Shown: positions 19,068 through 27,303 of the stretch, piece after piece
Position numbering within the stretch: the stretch's first letter is position 1
Layout: every line of letters begins with the position of its first letter
NCBI RefSeq assembly: GCF_001908185.1
Contig: NZ_LGHM01000147.1
Location: 62,001-126,000, forward strand
DNA: 64,000 bases
DNA from: Bradyrhizobium sp. AS23.2
GTDB lineage: Bacteria; Pseudomonadota; Alphaproteobacteria; Rhizobiales; Xanthobacteraceae
Direction: 5' to 3'
Made by a program: the position numbers and the translations under genes
The notes under the pieces: generated by a model
Told to the model about the DNA's origin: nothing
What the model saw: only the letters and a program-made list of their open reading frames with translations
The model's database searches: none

Positions 19068-20123
19068 TCAGGATTTACCGGTGGCGGGCCGCTGCGGCGA
19101 ACCTTCGTAGGCGGCGACGATCCGCGCCACGAGCTCGTGGCGGATCACGTCCTCGGCTTTGAAATGAACTTGCGCAATGCCTTCGACACCGCTCAGGAGG
19201 CGGGTCGCCTCTGCCAGGCCCGAGGTCTGGCCGTTCGGCAGGTCGATCTGCGAGGGATCGCCGGTCACGATCATGCGGCTGTTCTCGCCGAGACGGGTCA
19301 GGAACATCTTCATCTGCATCGATGTCGTGTTCTGCGCCTCGTCCAGGATGATGGCGGCATTGGTGAGCGTGCGGCCGCGCATGAAGGCGAGCGGCGCGAT
19401 CTCGATCTCGCCGGTCTGCAGCGCGCGCTCGACGATGCGCGCGTCCATGAGGTCGTAGAGCGCGTCGTAGATCGGGCGCAGGTACGGATCCACCTTCTCG
19501 CGGAGATCGCCGGGCAAAAAGCCGAGCCGCTCGCCGGCTTCCACCGCCGGGCGCGACAGGATGATCTTGTCGACTTCCTTGCGCTCGAACAGTTGCGCGG
19601 CATGCGCGACCGCGAGCCAGGTCTTGCCGGTGCCGGCCGGGCCGATGCCGAACACCAGCTCGTGGCGCTTCAGTGCGCGGATGTAGGAGTCCTGCGCGGC
19701 CGTGCGTGCGCGCACCGGACGCTTGCGCAAATTGATGCTGTCGAAGGTGGATTTCGCCGACTTCGCGTCGAACTCGAACAGCGAGCCCTGCGCGATCACG
19801 GCGCGGATCGCGCCTTCGACCTCGCCCTGGTCGAGGTCCTGGCCCTTCACCGCCTGGGCGTAGAGCGTCTCCAGCACGCGGCGCGCGGCATCGCAGCCGT
19901 CGCGCGTGCCGCCGATCGTGATGTGGTTGCCCTTGGAGTCGACGATCACGCCGAGCCGCCGCTCGATCTGCGCGAGATTCTGGCCGTAAGGGCCGACCAG
20001 CGCGGAAACGGCGCGGTTGTCGTCGAAGTCGATGACGACCTGGGTCTCGGGCGGAACTTGCATGTCGCGGTCAAATTTGCGGCTGGGAGCGAAAGAAGAC
20101 GAATCCGATGCGCTTTTTGGCAA
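19068..20123 (-). CDS. phoH: PhoH family ATPase (YbeZ type)
   Basis: A 351-residue P-loop ATPase of the PhoH/YbeZ group, genetically and physically tied to YbeY in other bacteria. Walker A is GIGPAGTGKTWLAVAHA (about 157-173) and Walker B is NAAIILDEAQNT. The N-terminal part has a KH-like motif (LVGPYGQNLAQIERRLGV), consistent with RNA binding. The assigned start is a TTG four bases after the miaB stop, with GGAG nine bases upstream of it; an ATG at 20063 would drop 20 residues. It is followed by ybeY after 59 bases. Confidence 0.92.
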   Translation of the reverse strand: MPKSASDSSSFAPSRKFDRDMQVPPETQVVIDFDDNRAVSALVGPYGQNLAQIERRLGVIVDSKGNHITIGGTRDGCDAARRVLETLYAQAVKGQDLDQGEVEGAIRAVIAQGSLFEFDAKSAKSTFDSINLRKRPVRARTAAQDSYIRALKRHELVFGIGPAGTGKTWLAVAHAAQLFERKEVDKIILSRPAVEAGERLGFLPGDLREKVDPYLRPIYDALYDLMDARIVERALQTGEIEIAPLAFMRGRTLTNAAIILDEAQNTTSMQMKMFLTRLGENSRMIVTGDPSQIDLPNGQTSGLAEATRLLSGVEGIAQVHFKAEDVIRHELVARIVAAYEGSPQRPATGKS

Positions 20124-20127
20124 GGGT

Positions 20128-21525
20128 TCAGGCTCCAGTGGCGATTGACGATAAAGCGGGCTCGCGCGCGGTGCGCGGTGTCACGAGCTCACCGAGAAAG
20201 CTGTAGCGCTCGAGGCTGTCGATCCGCACCGGCAGGATCTGTCCGATGATGTCGGGCGAGGCCATCACATGCGCGGGCTGGAGGAATGCGGTGCGGCCGA
20301 CGATCTGACCCTCCTTGCGGGCCGGACGCTCGAACAGCACGTCGACCGTTGAGCCAATCGCGGCCTTGTTGAAGGCCGATTGCTGGCTGTCGATCAGTTC
20401 CTGGAGCCGCTCCAATCGCTGGTCCATCTCGGCGGGGGACACCGTCTCCTGCATGTCCGCTGCCGGCGTTCCCGGCCGGGCGGAGTATTTGAACGAATAG
20501 GCCGCAGCGTAGCCGATTTGCGTGACAAGCGCGAGGGTGGCGAGAAAATCTTGCTCGCACTCGCCGGGGAAGCCGACGATAAAATCCGATGAAAAAGCAA
20601 TGTCTTGGCGCGCGGCCCGGAAACGGTCGATGACACGCCGATAATCATCGGCGGTATGTTTGCGGTTCATGGCGGCGAGAATCCGGTCCGAGCCCGACTG
20701 CACCGGCAGGTGCACGAACGGCATCAGGGCACCGAGATCGCGATGGGCTGCAATCAAACTGTCATCGACGTCACGAGGATGGCTGGTCGAATAGCGCAGC
20801 CGCGCGATACCGGGGATCTTCGCCAGATGTTCGAGCAGCTTGCCGAGCGGCCAGGTTGTCCCGTCCGGTCCGTCGCCGTGATAGGCGTTGACGTTCTGTC
20901 CGATCAGCGTGAGCTCGCGCACGCCGTTGTCGGCAAGCCGTTTCACGTCGTCGACGATCTTCGCCACCGGGCGCGAGACTTCGGCGCCGCGCGTGTAGGG
21001 GACGACGCAGAAGGTGCAGAACTTGTCGCAGCCTTCCTGCACCGTGACGAAAGCGGAAATGCCGCGCGCGCGGATCGCGTCGGGCCTGGGCTGGGCGAGG
21101 AAGCCGAACTTGTCTGCCGCGGGAAATTCGGTCTCGATCGCGCGGCCTTCGTCGCCGGCGCGCTTCAGCAGCTCCGGCAAATGATGATAGCTCTGCGGGC
21201 CGACGACGACGTCGACAACGGGCGCACGGCGCACGATCTCCTCGCCTTCGGCCTGCGCCACGCACCCTGCGACCGCGATCTGCATGGCGCGGCCCTCGCG
21301 CGCGGCCTCGTCCTTGGCAACTCGGAGCCGGCCGAGCTCGGAATAAACCTTTTCCGATGCCTTCTCGCGGATATGGCAGGTGTTGAGGATGACGAGGTCG
21401 GCGTCCTCGGCGCTGGCCGTCTCCACGAATCCTTCCGGAGCCAGCGTGTCCACCATGCGCTGGGCATCGTAGACGTTCATCTGGCAGCCATATGATTTGA
21501 TGTGCAGCTTGCGCGGCGGCTTCAT
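20128..21525 (-). CDS. miaB: tRNA-2-methylthio-N6-dimethylallyladenosine synthase
   Basis: MiaB is a radical-SAM methylthiotransferase that converts i6A37 of tRNAs reading UNN codons to ms2i6A37. The 465-residue protein has the N-terminal [4Fe-4S] ligands in YGCQMNVYD, NTCHIREKASEK and AGCVAQAEGEE, the radical-SAM cluster motif CDKFCTFCVVPYTRG, and a C-terminal TRAM domain (about 390-450, NKAAIGSTVDVLFER). The start MKPPRKLHIKSYG is typical. It heads the miaB-phoH-ybeY-corC-lnt series. The 202-base gap upstream holds a palindromic repeat and whatever promoter drives the series. Confidence 0.97.
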   Translation of the reverse strand: MKPPRKLHIKSYGCQMNVYDAQRMVDTLAPEGFVETASAEDADLVILNTCHIREKASEKVYSELGRLRVAKDEAAREGRAMQIAVAGCVAQAEGEEIVRRAPVVDVVVGPQSYHHLPELLKRAGDEGRAIETEFPAADKFGFLAQPRPDAIRARGISAFVTVQEGCDKFCTFCVVPYTRGAEVSRPVAKIVDDVKRLADNGVRELTLIGQNVNAYHGDGPDGTTWPLGKLLEHLAKIPGIARLRYSTSHPRDVDDSLIAAHRDLGALMPFVHLPVQSGSDRILAAMNRKHTADDYRRVIDRFRAARQDIAFSSDFIVGFPGECEQDFLATLALVTQIGYAAAYSFKYSARPGTPAADMQETVSPAEMDQRLERLQELIDSQQSAFNKAAIGSTVDVLFERPARKEGQIVGRTAFLQPAHVMASPDIIGQILPVRIDSLERYSFLGELVTPRTAREPALSSIATGA

Positions 21526-21603
21526 GGAACCCGGAATTGAGGTGAAAGACGGCCCCCAGATATAGGCTGGAGGGGCGAAAATCCAGCGAATGGGACCCAG
21601 ACG

Positions 21604-21719
21604 GTCATTCCGGGGCGCTCGCAGCGCGAGCGAACCCGGAATCCAGAGGTTTTAGCGCGAGATTCTCAGGTGCGCGAGTGCGCACCATAGTTCGATGCTA
21701 CTCATCGCCCCGAAATGAC
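21604..21719. repeat. intergenic palindromic repeat, family A copy 2
   Basis: It opens GTCATTCCGGGGCGCTCGCA and closes with CATCGCCCCGAAATGAC, the reverse complement of the opening. Inside it repeats GATTCTCAGGTGCGC and TTCGATGCTAC seen in the other family A copies, in a rearranged order. It lies between the miaB start and the 3' end of the HAD gene. Confidence 0.8.
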
Positions 21720-21727
21720 GGCAATGG

Positions 21728-22408
21728 CTAGCCCGCCAGGGCGTCCGCGCCGACCCGGCGGACCAGCTCCGGCAATTGATGCATGTCGGTAAAGGTCAGG
21801 TCGGCCCCGGCCTGGCGCAGGGTCTCGGCATGGCCATCCCCGCAATGGCTGCCCCCGTAAAAGCCGAACACGGTCATCCCGGCCGCCCGCGCGCCGGCGA
21901 TGCCGGCGAGGCTGTCCTCGATCACGACGCAGCGTTCCGGCGGCACGTCCATTTCCTTGGCGGCGAACAGGAACAGGTCCGGCGCCGGCTTGCCGTGCTT
22001 CACCTGCGAGGCCGAGAAGATATTCGGCGCGAGGCGGTCATAAAGACCGGTGCTTCCGAGGCTCACGCGCATGCGCGGATGCGAACCGCTCGAGGCGACG
22101 CAGACCGCTTGCGTGACGGCATCAAGCACATCACGGATGCCGCGGATCGCTTCGAGGTCGGCTTCGAACGAGCGGAACAGCTCGTCCTGCAAATCGCCGT
22201 GATAGGCCTCGGGCAGCTTGCGGCCGAGCTCGGTCTCGATCTCCAAATTGGCCTGCCGCGTCGAGCGCCCGAGGAAGCGCTCGAACACCTGCTCCGAGGT
22301 GATCGGATAGCCGTGCCGCGTCAGCACTTCGGCATGCGCGCGACAGGAGATGACCTCGCTGTCAACGAGCACGCCGTCGCAATCGAAGATGATGAGATCG
22401 ATGGGCAC
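21728..22408 (-). CDS. HAD-superfamily hydrolase (phosphatase/phosphoglucomutase-like)
   Basis: A 226-residue HAD subfamily IA enzyme. Motif I is IIFDCDGVLVDSE (nucleophile Asp plus acid Asp), motif II is the Ser in VASSGSHPRM, motif III is the Lys in KHGKPAPDLF, and motif IV is VIEDSLAGIAGARAAG. The helical cap is between motifs I and II. Substrates in this family are small phosphorylated metabolites; none can be named. The start is a GTG at 22408, because motif I begins only four residues later and there is no nearby ATG. No good ribosome-binding site is seen, and a palindromic repeat begins 4 bases upstream. Confidence 0.86.
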   Translation of the reverse strand: MPIDLIIFDCDGVLVDSEVISCRAHAEVLTRHGYPITSEQVFERFLGRSTRQANLEIETELGRKLPEAYHGDLQDELFRSFEADLEAIRGIRDVLDAVTQAVCVASSGSHPRMRVSLGSTGLYDRLAPNIFSASQVKHGKPAPDLFLFAAKEMDVPPERCVVIEDSLAGIAGARAAGMTVFGFYGGSHCGDGHAETLRQAGADLTFTDMHQLPELVRRVGADALAG

Positions 22409-22411
22409 TAA

Positions 22412-22485
22412 GGCATGATCCGGACAAGTGTCGAGCGGTTTTCCCGCGCGACCAACGCGGAACGCGTTTGCGCGGAGATCATGCC
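22412..22485. repeat. intergenic palindrome with GGCATGATC ends, family B
   Basis: GGCATGATC at 22412-22420 is repeated in inverse as GATCATGCC at 22477-22485. Between them is a GC-rich imperfect palindrome including CGCGCGACCAACGCGGAACG. The pattern matches a repeat I remember as very common in Bradyrhizobium genomes. It fills nearly the whole gap between the fur stop and the HAD start. Confidence 0.75.
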
Positions 22486-22488
22486 CAA

Positions 22489-22944
22489 TTAAGACGTCGG
22501 CTTGTCGTCGTCGAGCGGGACGCAATAGAGCTCGAGCCGATGGTCGACCAGCTTGTAGCCGAGCTTGCGGGCGATCTCCGCCTGGAGCTTCTCGATCTCC
22601 TCGGAGGTGAACTCGATCACCTTGCCGTCGCGCAGATTGATGAGGTGGTCGTGGTGGCTGTCGCGCATTTGCTCGTAGCGCGCGCGGCCCTCGCGGAAAT
22701 CATGGCGCTCGATGATGCCGGCATCCTCGAACAGCTTGACGGTACGATACACGGTCGAGATCGAGATCTTGTCGTCGACGGCAACGCAGCGCCGGTACAG
22801 CTCCTCGACATCGGGATGATCGACCGCTTCCGCAAGCACGCGGGCGATGACGCGCCGCTGCTCGGTCATGCGCATGCCGGTTGCGGCACAGCGCGCCTCG
22901 ATGCCGGACGCCTTGGATACAGAAGAAGGTTTCAGTGCGGTCAT
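22489..22944 (-). CDS. fur: Fur-family metalloregulator (Fur/Mur type)
   Basis: A 151-residue Fur-family repressor. The winged helix spans about 25-95 (RMTEQRRVIARVLAE, SISTVYRTVKLFEDAGIIER). The dimerisation/metal region includes RYEQMRDSHHDHLINLRDGK and KVIEFTSEEIEKLQ. The four Cys residues are scattered, so the structural CxxC zinc pairs of many Fur proteins are absent. In rhizobia the closest family members act as Mur, a manganese-responsive repressor, and in Bradyrhizobium as Fur; which metal is sensed here is not decided by sequence. The ATG at 22944 matches the family length. The rimI stop lies 37 bases upstream. Confidence 0.92.
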   Translation of the reverse strand: MTALKPSSVSKASGIEARCAATGMRMTEQRRVIARVLAEAVDHPDVEELYRRCVAVDDKISISTVYRTVKLFEDAGIIERHDFREGRARYEQMRDSHHDHLINLRDGKVIEFTSEEIEKLQAEIARKLGYKLVDHRLELYCVPLDDDKPTS

Positions 22945-22981
22945 GGGTTGTCTGCCTGCGGGGCGCTTTCTGCCATCAATG

Positions 22982-23467
22982 TTACGACAAGTCACGTCGC
23001 ATCAGAAGGGCGTTCAATTGTTCCCCGTTCGGCTGCTTATAGTAGCGTTCGCGGCGCCCGACCACCATGAATCCGCTCCGGTCGTAAAGCTGTCGCGCCG
23101 GCTGGTTATTTTCCTCGACTTCAAGAAATATTGTGCGGACGCCACGTCCTGCGAGGTGGCCGAGATGGGTCATCAGCAGCGTGCGGGAGAGGCCGCGGCC
23201 GCGATGGGCTCGGTCGACCGCGATCGAAAGGATTTCCGCTTCGTCAGCGCCGATCCGCGACACGGCGAAGCCGATCGTCCTGCGGCCGAGGCGCAGCCGA
23301 TGCACGAGCGTATTGCGCTCGCCGATCATGCCCTCGAACTCGCCTTCACCCCAGCCGCGCGCGAAGGATTCGCCGTGAAGCTGCGCGAGCCGCGCGGCGT
23401 CGCGTGCGGAAGCGGGCTCGACGGCGGCCGTGCCGCCGCGCCACCATTCCGAAAACCATTTCATCAT
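22982..23467 (-). CDS. rimI: ribosomal-protein-alanine N-acetyltransferase RimI
   Basis: A GNAT acetyltransferase of 161 residues. The acetyl-CoA binding motif is LSIAVDRAHRGRGLSRTLL (about 77-95), followed by FLEVEENNQPARQLYDRSGF. RimI acetylates the N terminus of ribosomal protein S18 in E. coli; it is frequently fused or adjacent to TsaB, as here. The start overlaps the tsaB stop (ATGA at 23464-23467). Substrate specificity is inferred from this context. Confidence 0.88.
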   Translation of the reverse strand: MMKWFSEWWRGGTAAVEPASARDAARLAQLHGESFARGWGEGEFEGMIGERNTLVHRLRLGRRTIGFAVSRIGADEAEILSIAVDRAHRGRGLSRTLLMTHLGHLAGRGVRTIFLEVEENNQPARQLYDRSGFMVVGRRERYYKQPNGEQLNALLMRRDLS

Positions 23468-24159
23468 GAGGTTGCGGCTCGTGCTGCGAGCGGCGGCTGT
23501 GCGGCCGGCTTTGCATCGGGCGCGCGCAGATAGAACGGTCGCGCCGGCGTGGCGTCGGGATCGGCCGCAGCGCCAAGCCACGCGACCCAGCCGATGTCGG
23601 GCGCAGGTTGCGCGTCGACGGCGACTGGCTGTGGCGCGTCTTTCGGCCAGCGCTCGGCAAGGATATTCGCGGCATTGCCGACCAGATGCGGCGCTCCGAA
23701 TTGCGAGGCCGCGATCGCCTCGTCGATGGGAGCGACCCTCGGCCGCACCAGTTCGCTGCCGTCACCCGCCACGATCTGGAAATAGACATGGTCATGCCGC
23801 GCATCGATCGCCGAGATCACCGGCGCCGTTCCGGTCCTGCCGACGATGCTGGCGGCATAGGCCGACAAGGTGGTCAGGCCGACAGCGGGCCGCTTCGCTG
23901 CGAGCGCAAGGCCGCGCGCCGCCGAGATGCCCACGCGCAGGCCAGTGAAACTTCCGGGGCCGACGGTGACCGCGATGCGGTCGAGCGAGGTGAAGGCGAG
24001 ATCGGCCGACTGCATGACGCGAGCGATCATCGGCATCAGCGCCTCGGCATGGCCGCGCTTCATCAGCTGCGATTCCTGCGCAAGCAGCTCACCGGCGTCG
24101 GTGTCGAGAACGGCGGCCGCGCACGCCTCCAGCGCGGTATCAATGGCAAGGATCAGCAT
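23464..24159 (-). CDS. tsaB: tRNA threonylcarbamoyladenosine biosynthesis protein TsaB
   Basis: TsaB forms a dimer with TsaD and supports synthesis of t6A37 in ANN-decoding tRNAs. The 231-residue protein has the ASKHA-like N terminus (MLILAIDTALEACAAAVLD), QLMKRGHAEALMPMI and the family motif VTVGPGSFTGLRVGISAARG at about 67-86. The remaining C-terminal part is less conserved and Ala/Pro-rich. It overlaps rimI by 4 bases, a common pair. Confidence 0.95.
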   Translation of the reverse strand: MLILAIDTALEACAAAVLDTDAGELLAQESQLMKRGHAEALMPMIARVMQSADLAFTSLDRIAVTVGPGSFTGLRVGISAARGLALAAKRPAVGLTTLSAYAASIVGRTGTAPVISAIDARHDHVYFQIVAGDGSELVRPRVAPIDEAIAASQFGAPHLVGNAANILAERWPKDAPQPVAVDAQPAPDIGWVAWLGAAADPDATPARPFYLRAPDAKPAAQPPLAARAATS

Positions 24160-24484
24160 GGCGGCAATCTAGTCGGTTCCGGGCAGCCTGAACCAGAGCA
24201 AGTTCGCTCACTGCACAACTCGCGCGGAACGCGACAAATCGACCTTTCCCGTAGTTCTACGTGTTCGGGGAAAGCATGCAATTTGGGTTCCCTTGTCTCG
24301 GTGTGGACATGACAATTGCCGCCTCCCTGGAAGTCTAAGTTATTGAAATCATGTGTTGTTATTCGTTGACTGCAATCAAATGAGACCTTCCCGGCGCGGA
24401 AAGCCGAGTCAACGGTGACGCGGGCAATGCATTTTTGGCAGGTCTGGCCACGTGCATTCCGGGCCTTTGGGAAGGAATTCATTA
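24160..24484. other. intergenic stretch upstream of the chemoreceptor remnant
   Basis: Between tsaB and the remnant there is no supported gene. The composition is less GC-rich than the surroundings. It presumably holds the tsaB promoter (minus strand) and the former promoter of the chemoreceptor; neither could be placed. Confidence 0.4.
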
Positions 24485-24648
24485 ATGTTTTTTTTCGACG
24501 AAGCGGATCTTCGGCACGCGAGGCCGTGGCCCAGCTCAACGCACTCTCGAAATCCCAGGCGGTCATCGAGAGCACGGTCACCAACGAGATGTCGGCGAGC
24601 ATGCGCAAGGCTGCGGAAGAGGCCGCCAGCATCGGCCAGGCGGCGTGA
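24485..24648 (+). pseudogene. remnant of a PAS-type methyl-accepting chemotaxis protein
   Basis: A good ribosome-binding site (GGAAGGA) lies before an ATG at 24485 followed by eight T. In that frame the product is nonsense. One base over, the same DNA reads VFFRRSGSSAREAVAQLNAL then SKSQAVIE, which I recognise as the start of PAS-domain chemoreceptors (usually MFFFRRS...). A ninth T would restore the frame. Straight after VIE the frame jumps to STVTNEMSASMRKAAEEA, a stretch resembling the signalling part of such receptors, so the sensor and most of the middle are deleted. It ends in TGA, and a palindromic repeat starts 8 bases later. Both a frameshift and a large internal deletion make it non-functional. 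Confidence 0.6.
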
Positions 24649-24655
24649 GAGAAAT

Positions 24656-24757
24656 GTCATTCCGGGGCGATGCGCAGCATCGAACTATGGTGCGCAATTG
24701 CGCACCTGAGAATCTCGAGATTCCGGGTTCGGTCCTGTCGGACCGACCCGGAATGAC
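24656..24757. repeat. intergenic palindromic repeat, family A copy 3
   Basis: It opens GTCATTCCGGGGCGATGCGC and closes CCGACCCGGAATGAC, an inverted match. It contains ATGGTGCGCAATTGCGCACC, itself a perfect dyad around GCGCAATTGCGC, and a second hairpin GGTCCTGTCGGACC. It sits between the chemoreceptor remnant and the nfu 3' end. Confidence 0.8.
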
Positions 24758-24767
24758 TATTTCATCG

Positions 24768-25337
24768 TTACATCGGCCGGACTTCGACCACATCGGGCAC
24801 GAAGTGCCTGAGCAGGTTCTGGATGCCGTGCTGAAGCGTCGCGGTCGATGATGGGCAGCCGGAGCAGGCGCCCTTCATATTGAGATAGACGATGCCGTCC
24901 TTGAAGCCGCGGAAGGTGATGTCGCCACCGTCATTGGCGACTGCGGGCCGCACGCGCGTCTCGATCAGATCCTTGATCATGTCGACCGTCTCGGCATCCG
25001 CCTCGTCGAAGAACTCGTCTCCGTCGTCGAGATCGACGTCGTTTTGAGCCGCGCCGTCGGCGAGCAGCGGCGCGCCGGACATGTAGTGCTCCATGATAGC
25101 GCCGAGGATCGCGGGCTTGAGCTGCTGCCATTCACCGTTCGCCTTGGTCACGGTGATGAAATCCGATCCGTAGAACACGCCGGTGACGCCAGGCACGTCG
25201 AACAGCTTTTCGGCGAGCGGCGAGCGCGCCGCGGATTCGCGGCTCGAAAACTCCATCGGGCCGCCATCGATCACGACGCGGCCGGGAATGAACTTCAGCG
25301 TGGCAGGATTGGGGGTGGCTTCGGTTTGAATGAACAT
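24768..25337 (-). CDS. Nfu-type iron-sulfur cluster carrier protein
   Basis: A 189-residue protein with an N-terminal Nfu domain (about 1-88: MFIQTEATPNPATLKFIPG, GVTGVFYGSDFITVTK) and a C-terminal NifU-like domain (about 115-185) with the cluster-binding CxxC in KGACSGCPSSTATL. It matches mitochondrial NFU1 and bacterial homologues that pass [4Fe-4S] clusters to client enzymes. The linker is very acidic (DVDLDDGDEFFDEAD). The start has GGAGAAAACC directly upstream. It is a single gene here, not beside isc or suf genes. Confidence 0.93.
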   Translation of the reverse strand: MFIQTEATPNPATLKFIPGRVVIDGGPMEFSSRESAARSPLAEKLFDVPGVTGVFYGSDFITVTKANGEWQQLKPAILGAIMEHYMSGAPLLADGAAQNDVDLDDGDEFFDEADAETVDMIKDLIETRVRPAVANDGGDITFRGFKDGIVYLNMKGACSGCPSSTATLQHGIQNLLRHFVPDVVEVRPM

Positions 25338-25476
25338 GGTTTTCTCCAGACGTCACCGGTTCAAGGCCGGCGCGTGAGCTATCCACTAGCAGATGGCGAC
25401 GCGGAACGCACGGTCAAGGGGCGTAAGAGCCGTTCCGTTGTTATATCAGCGGGTTAGGGTGCCCAAAAGTTTCTCC

Positions 25477-25522
25477 GTCGTCATGGCCGGGCTTGTGCCC
25501 GGGACAAGCCCGGGCAAGACGA
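25477..25522. repeat. intergenic palindrome, family C
   Basis: GTCGTCATGGCCGGGCTTGT followed by GCCCGGGACAAGCCCGGGCAAGACGA. It shares the TCATGGCCGGGCTTG core with the inverted repeats that flank the GIY-YIG gene at 62305-62672, and is hairpin-forming. It lies between nfu and the usp stop. Confidence 0.65.
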
Positions 25523-25550
25523 ATATCTGGCTACTTCCAGACGAGGAGAC

Positions 25551-26045
25551 TTACGACAACGAATCCACACTCTGGTCGCTCAGCGCGCCGGAAATGATCG
25601 TCACGGGAATCGGGAAGGTTCCGACCGCGTGCGCAAGCAGCGCGACCAATGGCCCCGGTCCTTCGCTGCCGGGGTTCGCGGCGAGCACCAGCATGCCGAT
25701 ATCAGGGTCTTCATCGATCACCGCGAGGAGCTGTTCCATCGCAGCGCCCTCTCGGATGACGCGCTCCGGCGTGATCGCGGCAATGCCGTTGGCGCGGCCG
25801 GCGGCGCGGTCGAGCGCGGCTTCCGCCGCCTCCTGCGCCTCGGCGCGCATGATGTCGGCGACACCAAGCCATTCCTGGTCCTGTCCGTCGGTCTCGATGA
25901 TGCGCAGCATCACCACGCCGCCGCCGGCGCGGATCGCCCAGCGGCTCGCGTAATAGACCGCGCGATCCCATTCGGCGGTATCGTCGACGATGACGAGGCA
26001 TTTGGGCTTGTGACCCGGCTCGAAGCAAAGTCGCTTGCTGGTCAT
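25551..26045 (-). CDS. universal stress protein (UspA family)
   Basis: A 164-residue single-domain Usp protein. The N-terminal strand is KCLVIVDDTAEWDRAVYYAS, and the central part contains VMLRIIETDGQDQEWLGVAD. The C-terminal part (IGMLVLAANPGSEGPGPLVA) resembles the G-2x-G-9x-G(S/T) ATP-binding pattern of some Usp proteins but is not a clean match, so nucleotide binding is uncertain. The ATG at 26045 gives the best N terminus. It stands alone on the minus strand between nfu and trpS, with 118 bases to trpS. Such proteins help stress survival; the trigger here is unknown. Confidence 0.85.
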   Translation of the reverse strand: MTSKRLCFEPGHKPKCLVIVDDTAEWDRAVYYASRWAIRAGGGVVMLRIIETDGQDQEWLGVADIMRAEAQEAAEAALDRAAGRANGIAAITPERVIREGAAMEQLLAVIDEDPDIGMLVLAANPGSEGPGPLVALLAHAVGTFPIPVTIISGALSDQSVDSLS

Positions 26046-26163
26046 GCATGTCCCGGCGTGTGCACGGTCGACATGCTGCCACACTCCCTCAGGCTTTGGG
26101 AGAGGTTTGGAGTGGGGAAGCGGCCGGCGCTGCCGCGTCGGCCGGATTTCGGAAATGCGGTCG

Positions 26164-27216
26164 TCAGCGCCGACGGATGAAACCGACGACGTCCTTCGAC
26201 AGCTTCATGGTCTCGTCGGCGATCGCACGGGCCCGGTCGGAGCCATCGATCAGGATCGCATCGATATGGCCGGGATCGGCGACGAGGCGCTTCATCTCGC
26301 CGGCGATCGGCGAGAGCTTCGTGACACAGAGTTCCACGAGCGCGTTCTTGAAGCTGGAGAACTGGCCGCCGCCGAAATCGCGCAGCACGTCGGCCTTCGA
26401 GCGGCCGGAGAGCGCGGCGAAGATGCCGACGAGATTGTCGGCCTCGGGCCGCGGCTCCAGCCCCTTCTCCTCCGACGGCAACGGCTCCGGATCGGTCTTC
26501 GCCTTGCGGATCTTCTGCGCGATGGTGTCGGCGTCGTCGGTCAGGTTGATGCGCGAATAATCGGAGGCATCCGACTTCGACATCTTCTTGGTACCGTCGC
26601 GCAAGGACATTACGCGTGTCGCCGCTCCCATGATCAGCGGCTCCGGCAGCGGGAAGAGCATGCCATCATTGGCGCCATGACTACGGATGGAATCGCCGAA
26701 GTCGTTGTTGAACTTCTGCGCGATGTCGCGCGACAGCTCGAGATGCTGCTTCTGGTCCTCGCCGACCGGCACGTGCGTGGCGCGATAGAGCAGGATGTCG
26801 GCCGCCATCAGCACGGGATAGTCGTAGAGCCCAACGGAGGCGTTCTCGCGATCCTTGCCCGCCTTCTCCTTGAACTGCGTCATGCGGTTCAGCCAGCCCA
26901 TGCGCGCGACGCAGTTGAAGATCCAGGCCAGCTCGGCGTGGCCGGAGACCTGGCTCTGATTGAAGACGATGTGCTTCTTCGGGTCGATGCCGCTCGCGAT
27001 GAAGGCGGCGGTCACCTCGCGGGTGGTGCGCGCGAGCTCGGCCGGCCCGCCCCAGACATCCATCCCCATCGTGATCGCATGCATGTCGACCACGCAATAG
27101 ATGCAGTTGTGGGTTTCCTGCATCTTCACGAAGTTGACGATCGCGCCGAGATAGTTGCCGAGGTGCAGATTGCCCGTCGGCTGTACGCCCGAAAAGACCC
27201 GTTCAACGAATGGCAT
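26164..27216 (-). CDS. trpS: tryptophanyl-tRNA synthetase
   Basis: A class I aminoacyl-tRNA synthetase of 350 residues that charges tRNA-Trp. The HIGH-type motif is TGNLHLGNYLG (about 14-24) and the KMSKS motif is KKMSKSDAS (about 211-219). PVLMAADILLYRATHVPVGE, the ATP/Trp pocket region, lies between. The ATG at 27216 is favoured over the one at 27234 because MPFVERVFSGVQPTGN is the family N terminus. murJ lies upstream on the same strand, 87 bases away. Confidence 0.97.
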   Translation of the reverse strand: MPFVERVFSGVQPTGNLHLGNYLGAIVNFVKMQETHNCIYCVVDMHAITMGMDVWGGPAELARTTREVTAAFIASGIDPKKHIVFNQSQVSGHAELAWIFNCVARMGWLNRMTQFKEKAGKDRENASVGLYDYPVLMAADILLYRATHVPVGEDQKQHLELSRDIAQKFNNDFGDSIRSHGANDGMLFPLPEPLIMGAATRVMSLRDGTKKMSKSDASDYSRINLTDDADTIAQKIRKAKTDPEPLPSEEKGLEPRPEADNLVGIFAALSGRSKADVLRDFGGGQFSSFKNALVELCVTKLSPIAGEMKRLVADPGHIDAILIDGSDRARAIADETMKLSKDVVGFIRRR

Positions 27217-27303
27217 GGTTAGTTTTCCTGGCAAGCCTTACCATAGGTAATCGGCCGTCGTTTCCAACAGCGGCGCTGCCCCGTCAAGGGTATTTCGAAG
27301 GCG

